Shown here: in pieces, positions 1 to 8,610 of the stretch
How positions within the stretch are numbered: the stretch's first letter is position 1
Layout: every line of letters starts with the position of its first letter
Source: an uncultured Sutterella sp.
Lineage (GTDB): Bacteria > Pseudomonadota > Gammaproteobacteria > Burkholderiales > Burkholderiaceae_F
Reading direction: 5' to 3'
NCBI GenBank assembly: GCA_945834535.1
Contig: CAMAHM010000003.1
Span: forward strand, 1 to 40,655
DNA: 40,655 nucleotides
Program-made: the position numbers and the translations under genes
The notes under the pieces: model-generated
What the model saw: only the letters and a program-made list of their open reading frames with translations
Database searches by the model: none
Told to the model about the DNA's origin: nothing

Positions 1-16
1 GATTGAGAGGTGCGAT

Positions 17-658
17 TTAACGGCGGCGCGCGGGCTTGGCCTTTTTGGCCGCCTCAATGTCGCGCTCACGCGTCACTTCGGCGATTTCCTGCACACAGGC
101 AGCAAGATCGGCGAGCGCCTCGTCCAAATCGGCAAATGCGACCTCTTCCTCGATGCCGTTGAGAACTTCCTGCACCTCGGCGTCATTGTCCGCCTCCTCT
201 TGTTTGGACTCATAGCGCAGGACGCCCACCAAAGCGGCCTGCACGGCCTTATTCTGACTCTTGAGCAGTTCCGGCCAGGCCGAACAGGCAAACGCAAAGC
301 CGTCGGCAAAGGGAGCAAGCGCGGCAAATTCATCCTCGCTGTCAGACTCGTCGTCGTAGATGATGGGGTCGATCGGCTTTTCCGACAGAATCTGCGCTTC
401 GATTTCGGCGCCGCGCGCCAAAATAAGCTTTCTGAGCGTGGCCTGACGCTGGGGATCGGCCAGTTTGGCGCGGTTGCTTCCCTGCATGTCAAAAACGAGG
501 GGCAGCCAGTCTTCAAGGGCGGGCGGCGTTTTCAGAAGCGCAATCGCGGTGAGGTAGCCGTCGAGCATGTCTGCTTCCATCGGCACAAACGGTTCGGGGA
601 TGCCGGCAAGCAGTTCGCCGAGTTGATCGATTTGTTCAAGCGTAAGGTGCTGGGTCAT
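17..658 (-). CDS. UPF0149/YecA-like family protein
   Basis: A 213-residue protein of unknown biochemical role that I place in the UPF0149 (YecA/YgfB-like) family. The support is the N-terminal helical region with the motif MLDGYLTAIAL and the acidic middle portion. Many YecA proteins end in a Cys-rich SEC-C zinc motif; this one does not, ending instead in a basic tail (AAKKAKPARRR). I start it at the ATG at 658, which has a GAGAG element about 10 bases upstream. An in-frame TTG at 667 would add only three residues. It begins 13 bases after the ptsI stop codon and is probably the last gene of the EIIA-HPr-EI transcript. Nothing in the sequence ties it functionally to phosphotransfer. Family call is likely, function unknown. 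Confidence 0.7.
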   Translation of the reverse strand: MTQHLTLEQIDQLGELLAGIPEPFVPMEADMLDGYLTAIALLKTPPALEDWLPLVFDMQGSNRAKLADPQRQATLRKLILARGAEIEAQILSEKPIDPIIYDDESDSEDEFAALAPFADGFAFACSAWPELLKSQNKAVQAALVGVLRYESKQEEADNDAEVQEVLNGIEEEVAFADLDEALADLAACVQEIAEVTRERDIEAAKKAKPARRR

Positions 659-671
659 GGTGCACAAACTC

Positions 672-2627
672 TCAAAGGGGGTCTAACGACAGCCGGTCCA
701 GACCGAGAAAATCCTCGGCAAGAACGGACTGCACGAACCGGGAAGGTTCGAACTCGGGATGGTCTTTCTGATACTTCTGGACAACACGACGCACGTCGCC
801 GGCCGATGCGCAGCGGCGCAGGTTGCGGGCCAGACAACGATTGTCGTCAAGACGACTCTGCGTCAGGCGTTCCTTGACCGCCAACATGCCGACGCTGTCG
901 ACAGACAGGCTGCGCAGACCGGCGCCGACAAGATACTGCGCAAAGAAGGGATCCGCGGCGGCCTGACCGCAGACGCTGATATCCTTGCCGGCCTTGACGG
1001 CTTTGCCGATGACCTCGGCAAGCATACGCAGCATGGCCGGGTGCATCGGGTGGCACAGTCCAGCGACGGAAGGTTCGAGTCGGTCGGCTGCGATCATGAA
1101 TTGCATCAGATCGTTGGTGCCGACGCTCGCGAAGTCGAGAACCTTCAGATAGTGCTCCAAACAGAACACGGCAGCGGGCACTTCGATCATGCCGCCCACG
1201 GGGATGTCGTCGGCCACGCGGAAGCCTTCGGCTTCAAGTTCGCGCCGGCACTGGGTCATCACGTTGCGCACGTGCAGCACTTCGCTGATGCGGCTCAGCA
1301 TGGGAATCAGAATACGCACGTTGCCGACAGCAGAAGCCCGCAGAATGGCGCGCATCTGGGTCTTGAAAAGTTTGGGGTGCTCGATGCAGAAACGGATGCC
1401 GCGCCGTCCCATGGAGGGGTTGATGACGGCCGCTTCCAGACTCTCGCCGATGCTCTCGAGAGCCTGCGCAGTCGGGGTCTTGTCACCACCGAGGTCCATG
1501 ATGCGGATGGTGACGATTTTGCCCTTCATGGCGCGAATGACGCTCTCGTACGCCTGGGTCTGTTCGTCTTCGCCCGGCATATCGGGCCGGTTCATAAAGA
1601 GAAATTCCGAGCGGAAAAGTCCGATACCGTCGGCACGGTTTTTGACGACGTCGGCAACGTCTTCGGGAAGCGCAATGTTGCCGAGCAGCTCCACGGTCGT
1701 TCCGTCGAGCGTGGTGCACGAGCGTGAGCGCAGCGTGCGCAGGCGGCGCGAGTTGCCGACTCTTGTGCGCGACATTCCCGCCAGAGCGGGCATTTGCTCT
1801 TCGCTCGGGTTGACGAGGACGGTCGATTCGCTGGCGTTGAGGAAGATGACGTCGTCTTCATGAACGCGCTCGCGAATGCCCGACACATTCACCATCATCG
1901 GAATTTCGAGCGATCGCGCAAGAATCGATGTGTGGGAGTTGACCGAGCCGTACTCAAGCAAAAGCCCGGCCACAGACAGGTCGCCCCGGCGCTTAAGCGT
2001 CAGGATGTCGGCAGGACTCAAGTCTTCGGACACGAGAATGACGGCCGTGTCGCTCATTGCCTTGGAGACGGTGTCGCACGGGCGGCGGCGGCCCATCAGA
2101 ACGCGCTGCACGCGCTCGACCATCTGCGAGATGTCCTGAATGCGCTCGGCCAGATAGTCGTCTTCAATGTCTTCAAAGCTGCTGTGCAGGTCCTCCAGGC
2201 GCATTGACAGCGCCCACTCGGCATTGACGAGTCGGTCGCGAATGATGTCCTGCGTTTCTGAAATGAGCGACGGATCCTTGAGAATCTCGCAGTGCAGATC
2301 GATAAAGGCGCGGGCTTCGGCGGGCACGACATTGTCGGAATCGTCGGCGTCGCCCAGAAGCTCTTCGAGTTCACGGATAACGGTATTGATGGCCCCGCGC
2401 AGGCGTGTGAACTCGGCGCGCGTTTGTGTTTTTTCGATGGTGAAGTGGGGGATGTCCAGTTCACCTTCGGTCAGAAGACGGACATGGCCGAGAACGCAGC
2501 CCTCAAACACGGGAATGCCGGACAGCTGAAACGTTTCCTCGGCCTGTTCTTCGGAGCAGGGCGCTTCTGCCGGAGGGTGCGACTTGTTCTCATCGGCTCC
2601 GTCAGGCAATTTGACGTTTTCAGCCAT
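672..2627 (-). CDS. ptsI: Phosphoenolpyruvate-protein phosphotransferase (enzyme I)
   Basis: Cytoplasmic enzyme I (651 aa), which takes phosphate from phosphoenolpyruvate and passes it to HPr. The HPr-binding N-terminal domain (about 37-170) is followed by the phosphohistidine domain with active His232 in NSHTSILARSL, then the C-terminal PEP-binding barrel. Barrel residues are intact: LFRSEFLFMNR, RIMDLGGDK, MGRRGIR, MIEVPAAV and SVGTNDL for metal and PEP, and the catalytic Cys in VCGQAAADPFF. Odd points: a roughly 36-residue acidic N-terminal extension makes it longer than the usual 570-590 aa, and the loop before the active His reads EYGSVNSHT rather than the usual GG-x-TSHT. The start codon overlaps the ptsH stop (TAATG), so translation is probably coupled. 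With only EIIA-Man nearby and no EIIB or EIIC, the chain is probably regulatory rather than sugar-transporting. Confidence 0.95.
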   Translation of the reverse strand: MAENVKLPDGADENKSHPPAEAPCSEEQAEETFQLSGIPVFEGCVLGHVRLLTEGELDIPHFTIEKTQTRAEFTRLRGAINTVIRELEELLGDADDSDNVVPAEARAFIDLHCEILKDPSLISETQDIIRDRLVNAEWALSMRLEDLHSSFEDIEDDYLAERIQDISQMVERVQRVLMGRRRPCDTVSKAMSDTAVILVSEDLSPADILTLKRRGDLSVAGLLLEYGSVNSHTSILARSLEIPMMVNVSGIRERVHEDDVIFLNASESTVLVNPSEEQMPALAGMSRTRVGNSRRLRTLRSRSCTTLDGTTVELLGNIALPEDVADVVKNRADGIGLFRSEFLFMNRPDMPGEDEQTQAYESVIRAMKGKIVTIRIMDLGGDKTPTAQALESIGESLEAAVINPSMGRRGIRFCIEHPKLFKTQMRAILRASAVGNVRILIPMLSRISEVLHVRNVMTQCRRELEAEGFRVADDIPVGGMIEVPAAVFCLEHYLKVLDFASVGTNDLMQFMIAADRLEPSVAGLCHPMHPAMLRMLAEVIGKAVKAGKDISVCGQAAADPFFAQYLVGAGLRSLSVDSVGMLAVKERLTQSRLDDNRCLARNLRRCASAGDVRRVVQKYQKDHPEFEPSRFVQSVLAEDFLGLDRLSLDPL

Positions 2628-2896
2628 TACGCATCCTCACCAAAACGGGATTGAAAGAGGGCGCACAGCGCCTCGAGAGCAGGAGCTTCGTCTGCGCCGT
2701 CGGCACTGATCGTGATTTCGTCACCGCACTTTGCAGCCAGCGTCATGACGGCAAGAATGGATTTTGCGTCGACGCTTTTGTCGCCTTTGGTGAGACGGAT
2801 GGCACTCGAAAACAGATTGGCGGTTCGGGTGACAAGCGCCCCCGGACGGGCGTGCAGGCCGAGCTTATTGATGACGGTAAGGTTACGGGTTTGCAT
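2627..2896 (-). CDS. ptsH: Phosphocarrier protein HPr
   Basis: HPr (89 aa) relays phosphate from enzyme I to EIIA domains in the cytoplasm. The active-site His15 lies in LGLHARPGA. The regulatory serine, phosphorylated by HPr kinase in organisms that have one, is Ser46 in DAKSILAV, both at the canonical numbering. That numbering is why I choose the ATG at 2896; an in-frame GTG at 2926 would add ten residues with no HPr counterpart. No strong ribosome-binding site is visible before either start. It sits 62 bases after the EIIA gene and overlaps ptsI by one base. hprK and rapZ, often neighbours in this group, are not in the window. Confidence 0.95.
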   Translation of the reverse strand: MQTRNLTVINKLGLHARPGALVTRTANLFSSAIRLTKGDKSVDAKSILAVMTLAAKCGDEITISADGADEAPALEALCALFQSRFGEDA

Positions 2897-2958
2897 GACG
2901 CGGCTGGGGCGACGGAAGGCGCCCACACGGCAAAAGACTAAAAAACACCTGCCGCCCG

Positions 2959-3366
2959 TCAGGCGGCGGGCAGTTGAGTGATGCTGTCCGTTCCGGCCTG
3001 ACGGACATGTTCGATGAGTTTGTCAAACGCTTCTTCCCGATGGCAGACAGCCGTGAGGACCATGGGAAGATTGACGCCGCTCAGAAGGGCCACTCCTTCA
3101 AACTTTAAAAGGCTGGCAGCAATGTTGGCGGGGGTGGCACCGGCAAGATCCGTGAGCAGAAGGTGTTGCTTTCTGCCCTGAGAACCGTCGGAGGCCAGTT
3201 TGGCGGCCACACTGTCGGCGATCGTCTGCGTGTCGGCATCGGGAGCCACGTCCACGGCCGTGATGAAGTCGCCTACGCGCACGTCGTGAGAATAGACATG
3301 CACGGCACAGTCCTTGAGCGCACTGGCTAAGGGGGCGTGGGCGATGATGAAGATGGATGAAGGCAC
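2959..3366 (-). CDS. PTS EIIA component, mannose/fructose family
   Basis: A 135-residue cytoplasmic EIIA of the mannose family (EIIA-Man fold). The phosphorylatable His10 lies in IIAHAPLASAL, and the conserved strand-loop LTDLAGATPAN is present. It starts with GTG at 3366; the family start close to the first strand supports this, although no clear ribosome-binding site precedes it. It is a lone EIIA without fused or adjacent EIIB, EIIC or EIID, directly upstream of ptsH and ptsI. This is the usual betaproteobacterial arrangement, in which the chain is thought to sense carbon and energy state rather than import sugar. A promoter candidate lies at 3400-3428. Confidence 0.9.
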   Translation of the reverse strand: MPSSIFIIAHAPLASALKDCAVHVYSHDVRVGDFITAVDVAPDADTQTIADSVAAKLASDGSQGRKQHLLLTDLAGATPANIAASLLKFEGVALLSGVNLPMVLTAVCHREEAFDKLIEHVRQAGTDSITQLPAA

Positions 3367-3399
3367 GACAAAACCGAACGGCTGATGAAACGTGGATGC

Positions 3400-3428
3400 A
3401 GTTTACCGCAATGTGCCGAGGTCGACAA
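3400..3428 (-). promoter_or_regulatory. Candidate sigma-70 promoter of the EIIA-ptsH-ptsI operon
   Basis: Reading the minus strand, TTGTCG (3428-3423) and TAAACT (3405-3400) are separated by exactly 17 bases. Each matches the -35/-10 consensus at 4 of 6 positions. Transcription would begin about 25-30 bases before the GTG of the EIIA gene. Found by eye only. Confidence 0.35.
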
Positions 3429-3557
3429 AAAAACAGGCGCACCAAAAAAGTGCAATAAAAATCAATGCAAAAGCCTTCTTGGTTAGAATGAGGACACAAG
3501 GATGCCGCCGTCTGCCTCGGAATGGACGTGCGGCCGGACACTATTGGGAAATTGGCT

Positions 3558-3935
3558 ATGGCTCTTTTGGAATTTCGTTCTCCCGCCGCCGGGGGATTTT
3601 TTATGATGCCGACCACCTTCAAGGGGGTTTGCGAGGTGTTGGGGCGCCCGTATGCGGAATCGGGGTGTTGGATGCCCGAAGATCTGCCGCCCGTCATTGA
3701 GGCGCTCGAAGAAGCGATTGAGCGCGAAAAGGCTGTTCTCGAGGAAATCAAGCGCCGTCGTGAGGAGCGGGAAAGAAAAGGCGGTTACCTCTCGTTTGAG
3801 GAAGAGGAAAAAGCTCAGCTCGAAGAGGAGAAAGCCAAAGAACGCGTGAGCTTTACAGTGCGCGTCTATCCCCTTATGCAGATGCTGCAGGCCGCCCGGA
3901 AACAGGACAAGAAGGTCTGGTGGGGAGTGCCCTGA
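3558..3935 (+). CDS. DUF1840 family protein
   Basis: A 125-residue cytoplasmic protein I recognise as DUF1840, a small family of unknown function in Betaproteobacteria and relatives. Its hallmarks are the short N-terminal strand pattern (LLEFRSPAAGGFFMMP), the MPEDLPPVIEALEEAI helix and the C-terminal block FTVRVYPLMQMLQAARKQ ending in WWGVP. Between them is a very charged Glu/Lys/Arg-rich helix (about residues 50-95), probably a coiled coil. I start at the ATG at 3558, with GGGA about eight bases upstream; an in-frame ATG at 3522 would add 12 unrelated residues. It is a single plus-strand gene between two minus-strand units, and its stop lies only 11 bases from the convergent Ntn-hydrolase gene. 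Confidence 0.75.
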   Translation: MALLEFRSPAAGGFFMMPTTFKGVCEVLGRPYAESGCWMPEDLPPVIEALEEAIEREKAVLEEIKRRREERERKGGYLSFEEEEKAQLEEEKAKERVSFTVRVYPLMQMLQAARKQDKKVWWGVP

Positions 3936-3946
3936 GTCGGTATCGA

Positions 3947-4807
3947 TCAGTGCGTCGGAAAGGACAGGCGCTGCCGCAGCCAGCGTTTGGGGTCGGCCGG
4001 ATTCGGACGCCAGGCAAACTCCATGACGGGCGCTGCGTTTTCGGGCAGGTACACCACCATGCTCGAGAGCGTTGTGATCTTGGCGTTGGGTGAGCCGATG
4101 CGGAAAATGCTGTTGTTCGGGCCGTCGTTTCTGTCGCGGGTAAAGGCGATGAAGTCGTCCATTTTCAAGGGTCTGGGGGACTTCTCCAGAAGTTCCTGAA
4201 TGCGCGCAAAACGCGCTCGGGAGCTTTTCCCGATTTTGATGTTGTCGGCAAGCGCCGCATCGGTCACGTAGTGGTTGGTGTGCGCCAGCGTGCCGCGGTC
4301 TTTGACAATAACCGCATGGCGTCCGCCGGGCATGACTTCGACAAAAGCAATTTTGCGTGCGTCGGCAAGCATGTAGTTGGTCGGCTCGTGCTCAAACACG
4401 GCTTTTTGTGCGAGTGCCTCGTCGACGGAGGCGCAGTTGCGGATCAGAAACTCATGACCGGACAGCCCGTCTTCGCTTTTAAAGCGCACGCTTTGGCGTC
4501 TGACGTCTTTGGGAACGGAGCCCGCAGTGGTACGAAATACCACGAAGCCCATTTCGTTGACGCCCATATTGAAGCGTTCCTTGGGACCGACGAAAAGGCC
4601 GACAAAGGCGTAGCCCGTGTCGTGCTGCATGAATTTGACGGTCTGCACGGCGGCTCGTTCGTCACGCACTTTGGCAATAAGGGCGCCTGCGCCGGCGACG
4701 TCCTCTGGTCCGACGGCGGCAAAAACCGTGCAGGCTTGGGCATGGTGGCTCAAGAGAAGTCCGAGACAGACCGCCGCAACGACGGAGCATTGCTTGAAAA
4801 ACGACAT
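3947..4807 (-). CDS. Exported Ntn-hydrolase of the C45/acyltransferase type (linear amide C-N hydrolase)
   Basis: A 286-residue protein resembling the carcinine hydrolase / isopenicillin-N acyltransferase group of N-terminal-nucleophile hydrolases, which cleave or form linear amide bonds. Residues 1-25 are a signal peptide (basic start, hydrophobic core, AQA before Cys26). Cys26 in CTVFAA is the expected catalytic nucleophile, so signal peptidase cleavage would expose it directly. Later family blocks are GVNEMGFVV, ASVDEALA, YMLADARKIAFVE, LAHTNHYV and SSRARFARIQELL. The residue three before the Cys is Ala, so a lipoprotein is less likely. The physiological substrate cannot be told. It begins 40 bases downstream of the trkH stop and could be co-transcribed. 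Confidence 0.75.
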   Translation of the reverse strand: MSFFKQCSVVAAVCLGLLLSHHAQACTVFAAVGPEDVAGAGALIAKVRDERAAVQTVKFMQHDTGYAFVGLFVGPKERFNMGVNEMGFVVFRTTAGSVPKDVRRQSVRFKSEDGLSGHEFLIRNCASVDEALAQKAVFEHEPTNYMLADARKIAFVEVMPGGRHAVIVKDRGTLAHTNHYVTDAALADNIKIGKSSRARFARIQELLEKSPRPLKMDDFIAFTRDRNDGPNNSIFRIGSPNAKITTLSSMVVYLPENAAPVMEFAWRPNPADPKRWLRQRLSFPTH

Positions 4808-4847
4808 TTTTTCTTCGCAAAAGAAAGGTCCGAGCCCGGATGCTTCA

Positions 4848-6320
4848 TCAGGTCTTCCAGAACGAGCGGGTAAACAGCATGAAGACGGTCACCAGCTCAA
4901 GGCGCCCGAGAAGCATCAGGAATGTACACAGCCAAAGCTGCGCGTCACTCAACACGGAGAAGTTTGAAGCCGGACCGGTGTCGCCCAGACCGGGGCCGAG
5001 GTTGGTAATGCACGCCACGGCCGTGCCGAGCGCGGTCTTCAAATCAAGTCCCGTGGCCATGAAGACCCAGGCGCTGAAGATCAGCAGCGTCACCCAGAGC
5101 ATGAGAAAGGACAGCGTGGAGACGACCACCTGGGTGTCGATCGCGCTGCCCTGCAGCATGACGGGGGCCACGATCTTGGGATGCTGGGTCTGCTTGAACT
5201 GACAGGCGATCTGTTTGATGAGAATGATGGCGCGCAGCATCTTGACGCCGCCGCCCGTACTGCCGCCGCAGGTGGCAAAACACGTCACAATGATCATCAG
5301 CCAGACGGCGGGAGCCGGCCAAAGATTAAAGTCGTCTGTGGCAAAGCCGGTAGTGGAGATGGTTGATGCAACGTTGAAGGCGGCCTTGCGCAATGCTTCC
5401 CAGGGATCGGTGTAAAAGCCGCTTTGGTACAGGATGCCGGCTACGACGGCAATGGTACCGACGCAGATCCCGACCCAGGCCAAACATTCCGGATTTTTGA
5501 GGTACGCCAGCGGCGAGCGTGATTTCCAGGCCACGAAGTGCAGCGTAAAACTGGTGCCGCACAGCAGGATGAACGCGATCGTGACCGTTTCGATCATGGG
5601 GTTATTCCAGTACGCAAAGCTGGCGTCGTGAGAGGAAAAGCCCCCCAGACTGACGGTCGTAAAAGTGTGCAGGATGCTGTCGAAGGTGTCCATCCCGGCC
5701 CAGCGGTAGGCGAGGGCGCAGGCAACGCTCATCAGCACGTAGATGGCCCACAGCCCCTTGGCGGTATCGGCAATGCGCGGCGTGAGACGAGCTTCCTTCA
5801 TCGGGCCCGAAGTTTCGGCCTTAAAGACCTGTGCGCCGCCCACGCCCAGAAGCGGGAGAATGGCCACGGCCAGCACCAAAATCCCCATGCCGCCCAGCCA
5901 GCTCAGAAAGCAGCGCCAGAAGTTGATGGACTCAGGAAGCGCGTCCAGCCCCGTGAGCGCGGTAGCGCAGGTCGTGGTTGTGCCGCTCATGGCTTCAAAA
6001 AAAGCCGTGGTGACGCTGATGCCTTCGATGCCGTGAAAGATCGGGATGCTGGCAAACACAGGAATCAGCACCCAGATGAGGGTGGCCAGAAGAAAGCCGT
6101 CGCGCGGCAGCAGTTCTCGCTTGTCTCCGCGGGTGATCGCCCATAAAAGTGCGCCCGTGGCCATGCAGGCGGCAGAAGCGTGAACAAACCCTTCAAGGGC
6201 GCCGTCTTCAAAAATAAGCGACACCAGACACGGAATTAAAAGCACAAGCGAAAACACCGCCAGCACGGGAGCGGTGATGTTTAAGACCGGGAACAGGGTG
6301 TAGCGCAGCGAGCGAAACAT
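4848..6320 (-). CDS. trkH: Trk potassium uptake protein TrkH (membrane subunit)
   Basis: The potassium-translocating inner-membrane subunit (490 aa) with about ten to twelve hydrophobic segments. Pore-loop signatures include AFFEAMSGTTTTCATALTG (first filter), TFTTVSLGGFSSHD (second), NVASTISTTGFATDDF (third) and CITNLGPGLGDTGP (fourth), plus CGGSTGGGVKMLR. It pairs with TrkA, the NAD-binding gating subunit encoded immediately upstream with an 18-base gap. The ATG at 6320 is preceded by GGGAG at a spacing of eight. Length and segment order match the family. Confidence 0.97.
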   Translation of the reverse strand: MFRSLRYTLFPVLNITAPVLAVFSLVLLIPCLVSLIFEDGALEGFVHASAACMATGALLWAITRGDKRELLPRDGFLLATLIWVLIPVFASIPIFHGIEGISVTTAFFEAMSGTTTTCATALTGLDALPESINFWRCFLSWLGGMGILVLAVAILPLLGVGGAQVFKAETSGPMKEARLTPRIADTAKGLWAIYVLMSVACALAYRWAGMDTFDSILHTFTTVSLGGFSSHDASFAYWNNPMIETVTIAFILLCGTSFTLHFVAWKSRSPLAYLKNPECLAWVGICVGTIAVVAGILYQSGFYTDPWEALRKAAFNVASTISTTGFATDDFNLWPAPAVWLMIIVTCFATCGGSTGGGVKMLRAIILIKQIACQFKQTQHPKIVAPVMLQGSAIDTQVVVSTLSFLMLWVTLLIFSAWVFMATGLDLKTALGTAVACITNLGPGLGDTGPASNFSVLSDAQLWLCTFLMLLGRLELVTVFMLFTRSFWKT

Positions 6321-6338
6321 GAGGTCGGCTCCCGAGGG

Positions 6339-7748
6339 CTAGAAAAAGCCCACGTCCACGGCAAAGAGTTCTTCGACCTGCGGAATCAGACGCTTATTCG
6401 GCACAAAGACGATGACGTGGTCCTCGGATTCGATGACCAGATCGCGCGAAGCAATGATCAGGTTGGATTCACCGCTGTTTTCATCTTCGCGCAGAATGGC
6501 GGCAACGGAGGTGCCTGCGGGCAGCGACAGAGCGCCAATCCGTTTACCCACTACGCGCGAGCTCTTTTTGTTGCCGTGCGCCACGATTTCGAGCGCTTCG
6601 GCAACACCGCGGCGCAAGCTGTGGGCGGCGACGACGTCGCCGTGGCGCACGTGTCGCAACAGCTCGCCAAGCGTAGCCTGCGTGCTCGAGACGGTGATGT
6701 CGATCTGCGTGCCCTGCATGAGGTCGCTGAAAGTCGTATTGTCGGTGAGCGCAATCACGCGCCTTGCGCCGAGCTTTTTGGCAAGCAGCGCACCCATGAT
6801 GTTGGTTTCATCGTGTGCGCCCAGCGCAAGGAACGTGTCGCACTGCTCGATCCCGAGGCTGGTGAGCATTTCTTCGTCCGTGATGCTGCCGTGAAAGAGA
6901 TTGGTGTCCTTGGGCAGATCGGTCGGACAGTTCAGATCCTTGTCCAAATTCGGGTCGACGATGCTGATTTGGTAGCCCTTGCGGCCTTCGGGACCGTTCA
7001 GGGCTTCGGCCAGTTGCAGCGCGAGCGTCGTATTGGCTCCGATGATGACGCGGCGGATGCGCTCCTCATGGTGACGGAACTCGGTGATGACGCGACGGAT
7101 ATCGCGCCCCTGAGAGAGCGCGATCACTTCATCGCCCGATTCAATGACGGTATCGCCGGAGAGATCGAGGCGTCGGTTGCGGCGAAAAACCGCCACGATG
7201 CGCACGGGAACCGTGGGCAGGTGCACGCTCAGCTCTCGCACCGTGCGGCCGACAAGAGGACTGCCGGCCATGGCGCGCACGCAAAAGAGCGCCACCTTGC
7301 CGTCGCCGAAGGTCTGGATCTGCAGCGCTTCGGGAAACTCGATGAGTCGCATGAGCGACTCGGTGAGTGCCTGTTCGGGCCAGATGGAACTGGTGATCTG
7401 AAAGCCTTCCTCGGCCAGCAGTCGCGTGTAGTTGCGCAGTTCGCTGTTGCGCACGCGGGCGATGCGGGTGGGGATGTTGAAAAGGCGCGAAGCGAGCAGA
7501 CAGACCGACATGTTGGTTTCATCGTTGGCGGTCACGGCGAGGATGATGTCGGCATCCTGAGCACCGGCCGAGGTCAGGACCTGAGGCGAGAGGGCGTTGC
7601 CCACAACGCCGCGCAGATCCAGACGGCTCTGCAGGTTTTCCACACGCAGACGGTCGGAGTCAACGACGGTGATGTCGTTGGCTTCGGCAACCAGTGTTTC
7701 GGCGACGGCACAGCCGACGCGTCCTGCTCCAATGATGAGAATTTGCAT
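6339..7748 (-). CDS. trkA: Trk potassium transporter regulatory protein TrkA
   Basis: Cytoplasmic NAD(H)-binding regulatory subunit (469 aa) of the Trk potassium channel, made of two tandem RCK_N-RCK_C halves. The first Rossmann half opens with the intact dinucleotide motif IIGAGRVGCAVAE and VVDSD. The second half opens at about residue 232 with VIIGANTTLALQLAEAL, where the glycine-rich loop is degenerate, so only one half may bind nucleotide normally. The start at 7748 (MQILIIGAGRVG) has GGGGAAG upstream; the frame is open for 14 more codons, but the family begins here. Order ntrX-trkA-trkH is conserved in Burkholderiales. A promoter candidate lies at 7863-7890. Confidence 0.96.
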   Translation of the reverse strand: MQILIIGAGRVGCAVAETLVAEANDITVVDSDRLRVENLQSRLDLRGVVGNALSPQVLTSAGAQDADIILAVTANDETNMSVCLLASRLFNIPTRIARVRNSELRNYTRLLAEEGFQITSSIWPEQALTESLMRLIEFPEALQIQTFGDGKVALFCVRAMAGSPLVGRTVRELSVHLPTVPVRIVAVFRRNRRLDLSGDTVIESGDEVIALSQGRDIRRVITEFRHHEERIRRVIIGANTTLALQLAEALNGPEGRKGYQISIVDPNLDKDLNCPTDLPKDTNLFHGSITDEEMLTSLGIEQCDTFLALGAHDETNIMGALLAKKLGARRVIALTDNTTFSDLMQGTQIDITVSSTQATLGELLRHVRHGDVVAAHSLRRGVAEALEIVAHGNKKSSRVVGKRIGALSLPAGTSVAAILREDENSGESNLIIASRDLVIESEDHVIVFVPNKRLIPQVEELFAVDVGFF

Positions 7749-7862
7749 GAAAAAAGCTTCCCCGGCCTCGGCCGACGCAGGGCCGGGCACCAGGCAAAAA
7801 ATGCTTACGCAACGCGAACGGCCGATCCGAAAGGGACGGTCGCGCCGCTGCAGTCTATGCGG

Positions 7863-7890
7863 ATTCTAGATTAAGCCGCTGCGCTCGCAA
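7863..7890 (-). promoter_or_regulatory. Candidate promoter of trkA-trkH
   Basis: On the minus strand, TTGCGA (7890-7885) and TAGAAT (7868-7863) are spaced by 16 bases, inside the 154-base gap between the response-regulator gene and trkA. The predicted leader is about 100 bases. This would let the Trk genes be transcribed apart from the upstream block. By-eye call. Confidence 0.35.
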
Positions 7891-7902
7891 AACGATGCGA
7901 AA

Positions 7903-8610
7903 TCAATTTGCCGCAGTCTCGTCGTCATTTTCCTCGGGGCTTGCGCCGTGACGGGGAATTTCCAGATTGAGAGACTTCAGTTTGCGGTACAGGTGCGTGC
8001 GCTCGAGTCCGGCGTGCTTGGCTACACGCGTCATCTGACAGTCTTCGTGCTGCATGACGGCCAGAAGATAGCCCTTTTCAACCGCTTCGCGCACTTCGCG
8101 CAGCGTCTGGTTGAAGTCGACCACGATGTCCGTGCCCTCGATGCGGTAGCTCGGCAGCGCCGCAGAGGCCTCGGGTTTTTCGGGCTGCTCGACGGGCTCG
8201 GGTTCGGGTTCGCTCGGGCGACTTGTAGCAAAGGCGGCAATACGGTTCTTGACCTCGATGCCGTGCTGCACGGTCTCGAGGAGTTTTTGCATCGTGATGG
8301 GTTTTTCGAGAAAGGCGAGAGCACCGAACTTGGTGGCTTCCACAGCGGTCTCGATCGTGCCGTGTCCGCTCATCATGATGACCGGACACTTGAGCATGCG
8401 GCGACTTGCAAGCTCCTTGAGCAGCGTGATGCCGTCCGTGTCGGGCATCCAGATGTCCAGCAGAATCAGATCGAGCTCCTTCTGCTGAATCTGCAGGCGG
8501 GCCGATTCAGCGTTTTCAGCTGCAAAAACCGTGTAGCCCTCGTCGGACAGAATGTCGGCGAGAAGTTCACGGATGCCGACTTCATCGTCGACAATCAAAA
8601 TGGTGGACAT
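7903..8610 (-). CDS. NtrX-like response regulator without AAA+ domain (REC plus Fis-type HTH)
   Basis: A 235-residue response regulator. The receiver domain (1-120) has the acidic pocket VDDE, phospho-acceptor Asp52 in LLDIWMPDTDG, and the MMSGHG and FLEKPI switch residues. A Pro/Glu-rich linker (about 130-148) joins it to a C-terminal Fis-family helix-turn-helix (about 185-225; RVAKHAGLERTHLYRKLKSL). The sigma-54-interacting AAA+ domain of classical NtrX is absent, so direct sigma-54 activation is unlikely. This short form next to an NtrY-type kinase is usual in Betaproteobacteria. Its partner is the kinase gene 97 bases upstream. Target genes are unknown. Confidence 0.88.
   Translation of the reverse strand: MSTILIVDDEVGIRELLADILSDEGYTVFAAENAESARLQIQQKELDLILLDIWMPDTDGITLLKELASRRMLKCPVIMMSGHGTIETAVEATKFGALAFLEKPITMQKLLETVQHGIEVKNRIAAFATSRPSEPEPEPVEQPEKPEASAALPSYRIEGTDIVVDFNQTLREVREAVEKGYLLAVMQHEDCQMTRVAKHAGLERTHLYRKLKSLNLEIPRHGASPEENDDETAAN

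Noticed and set aside
672..2654. Several plus-strand open frames across ptsI
   Set aside because: They overlap a gene with intact catalytic motifs and have no plausible product.
4730..4807. Lipoprotein signal on the Ntn-hydrolase
   Set aside because: The residues before the Cys are AQA, without the Leu or Val at -3 typical of a lipobox; signal peptidase I cleavage fits better and also exposes the catalytic Cys.
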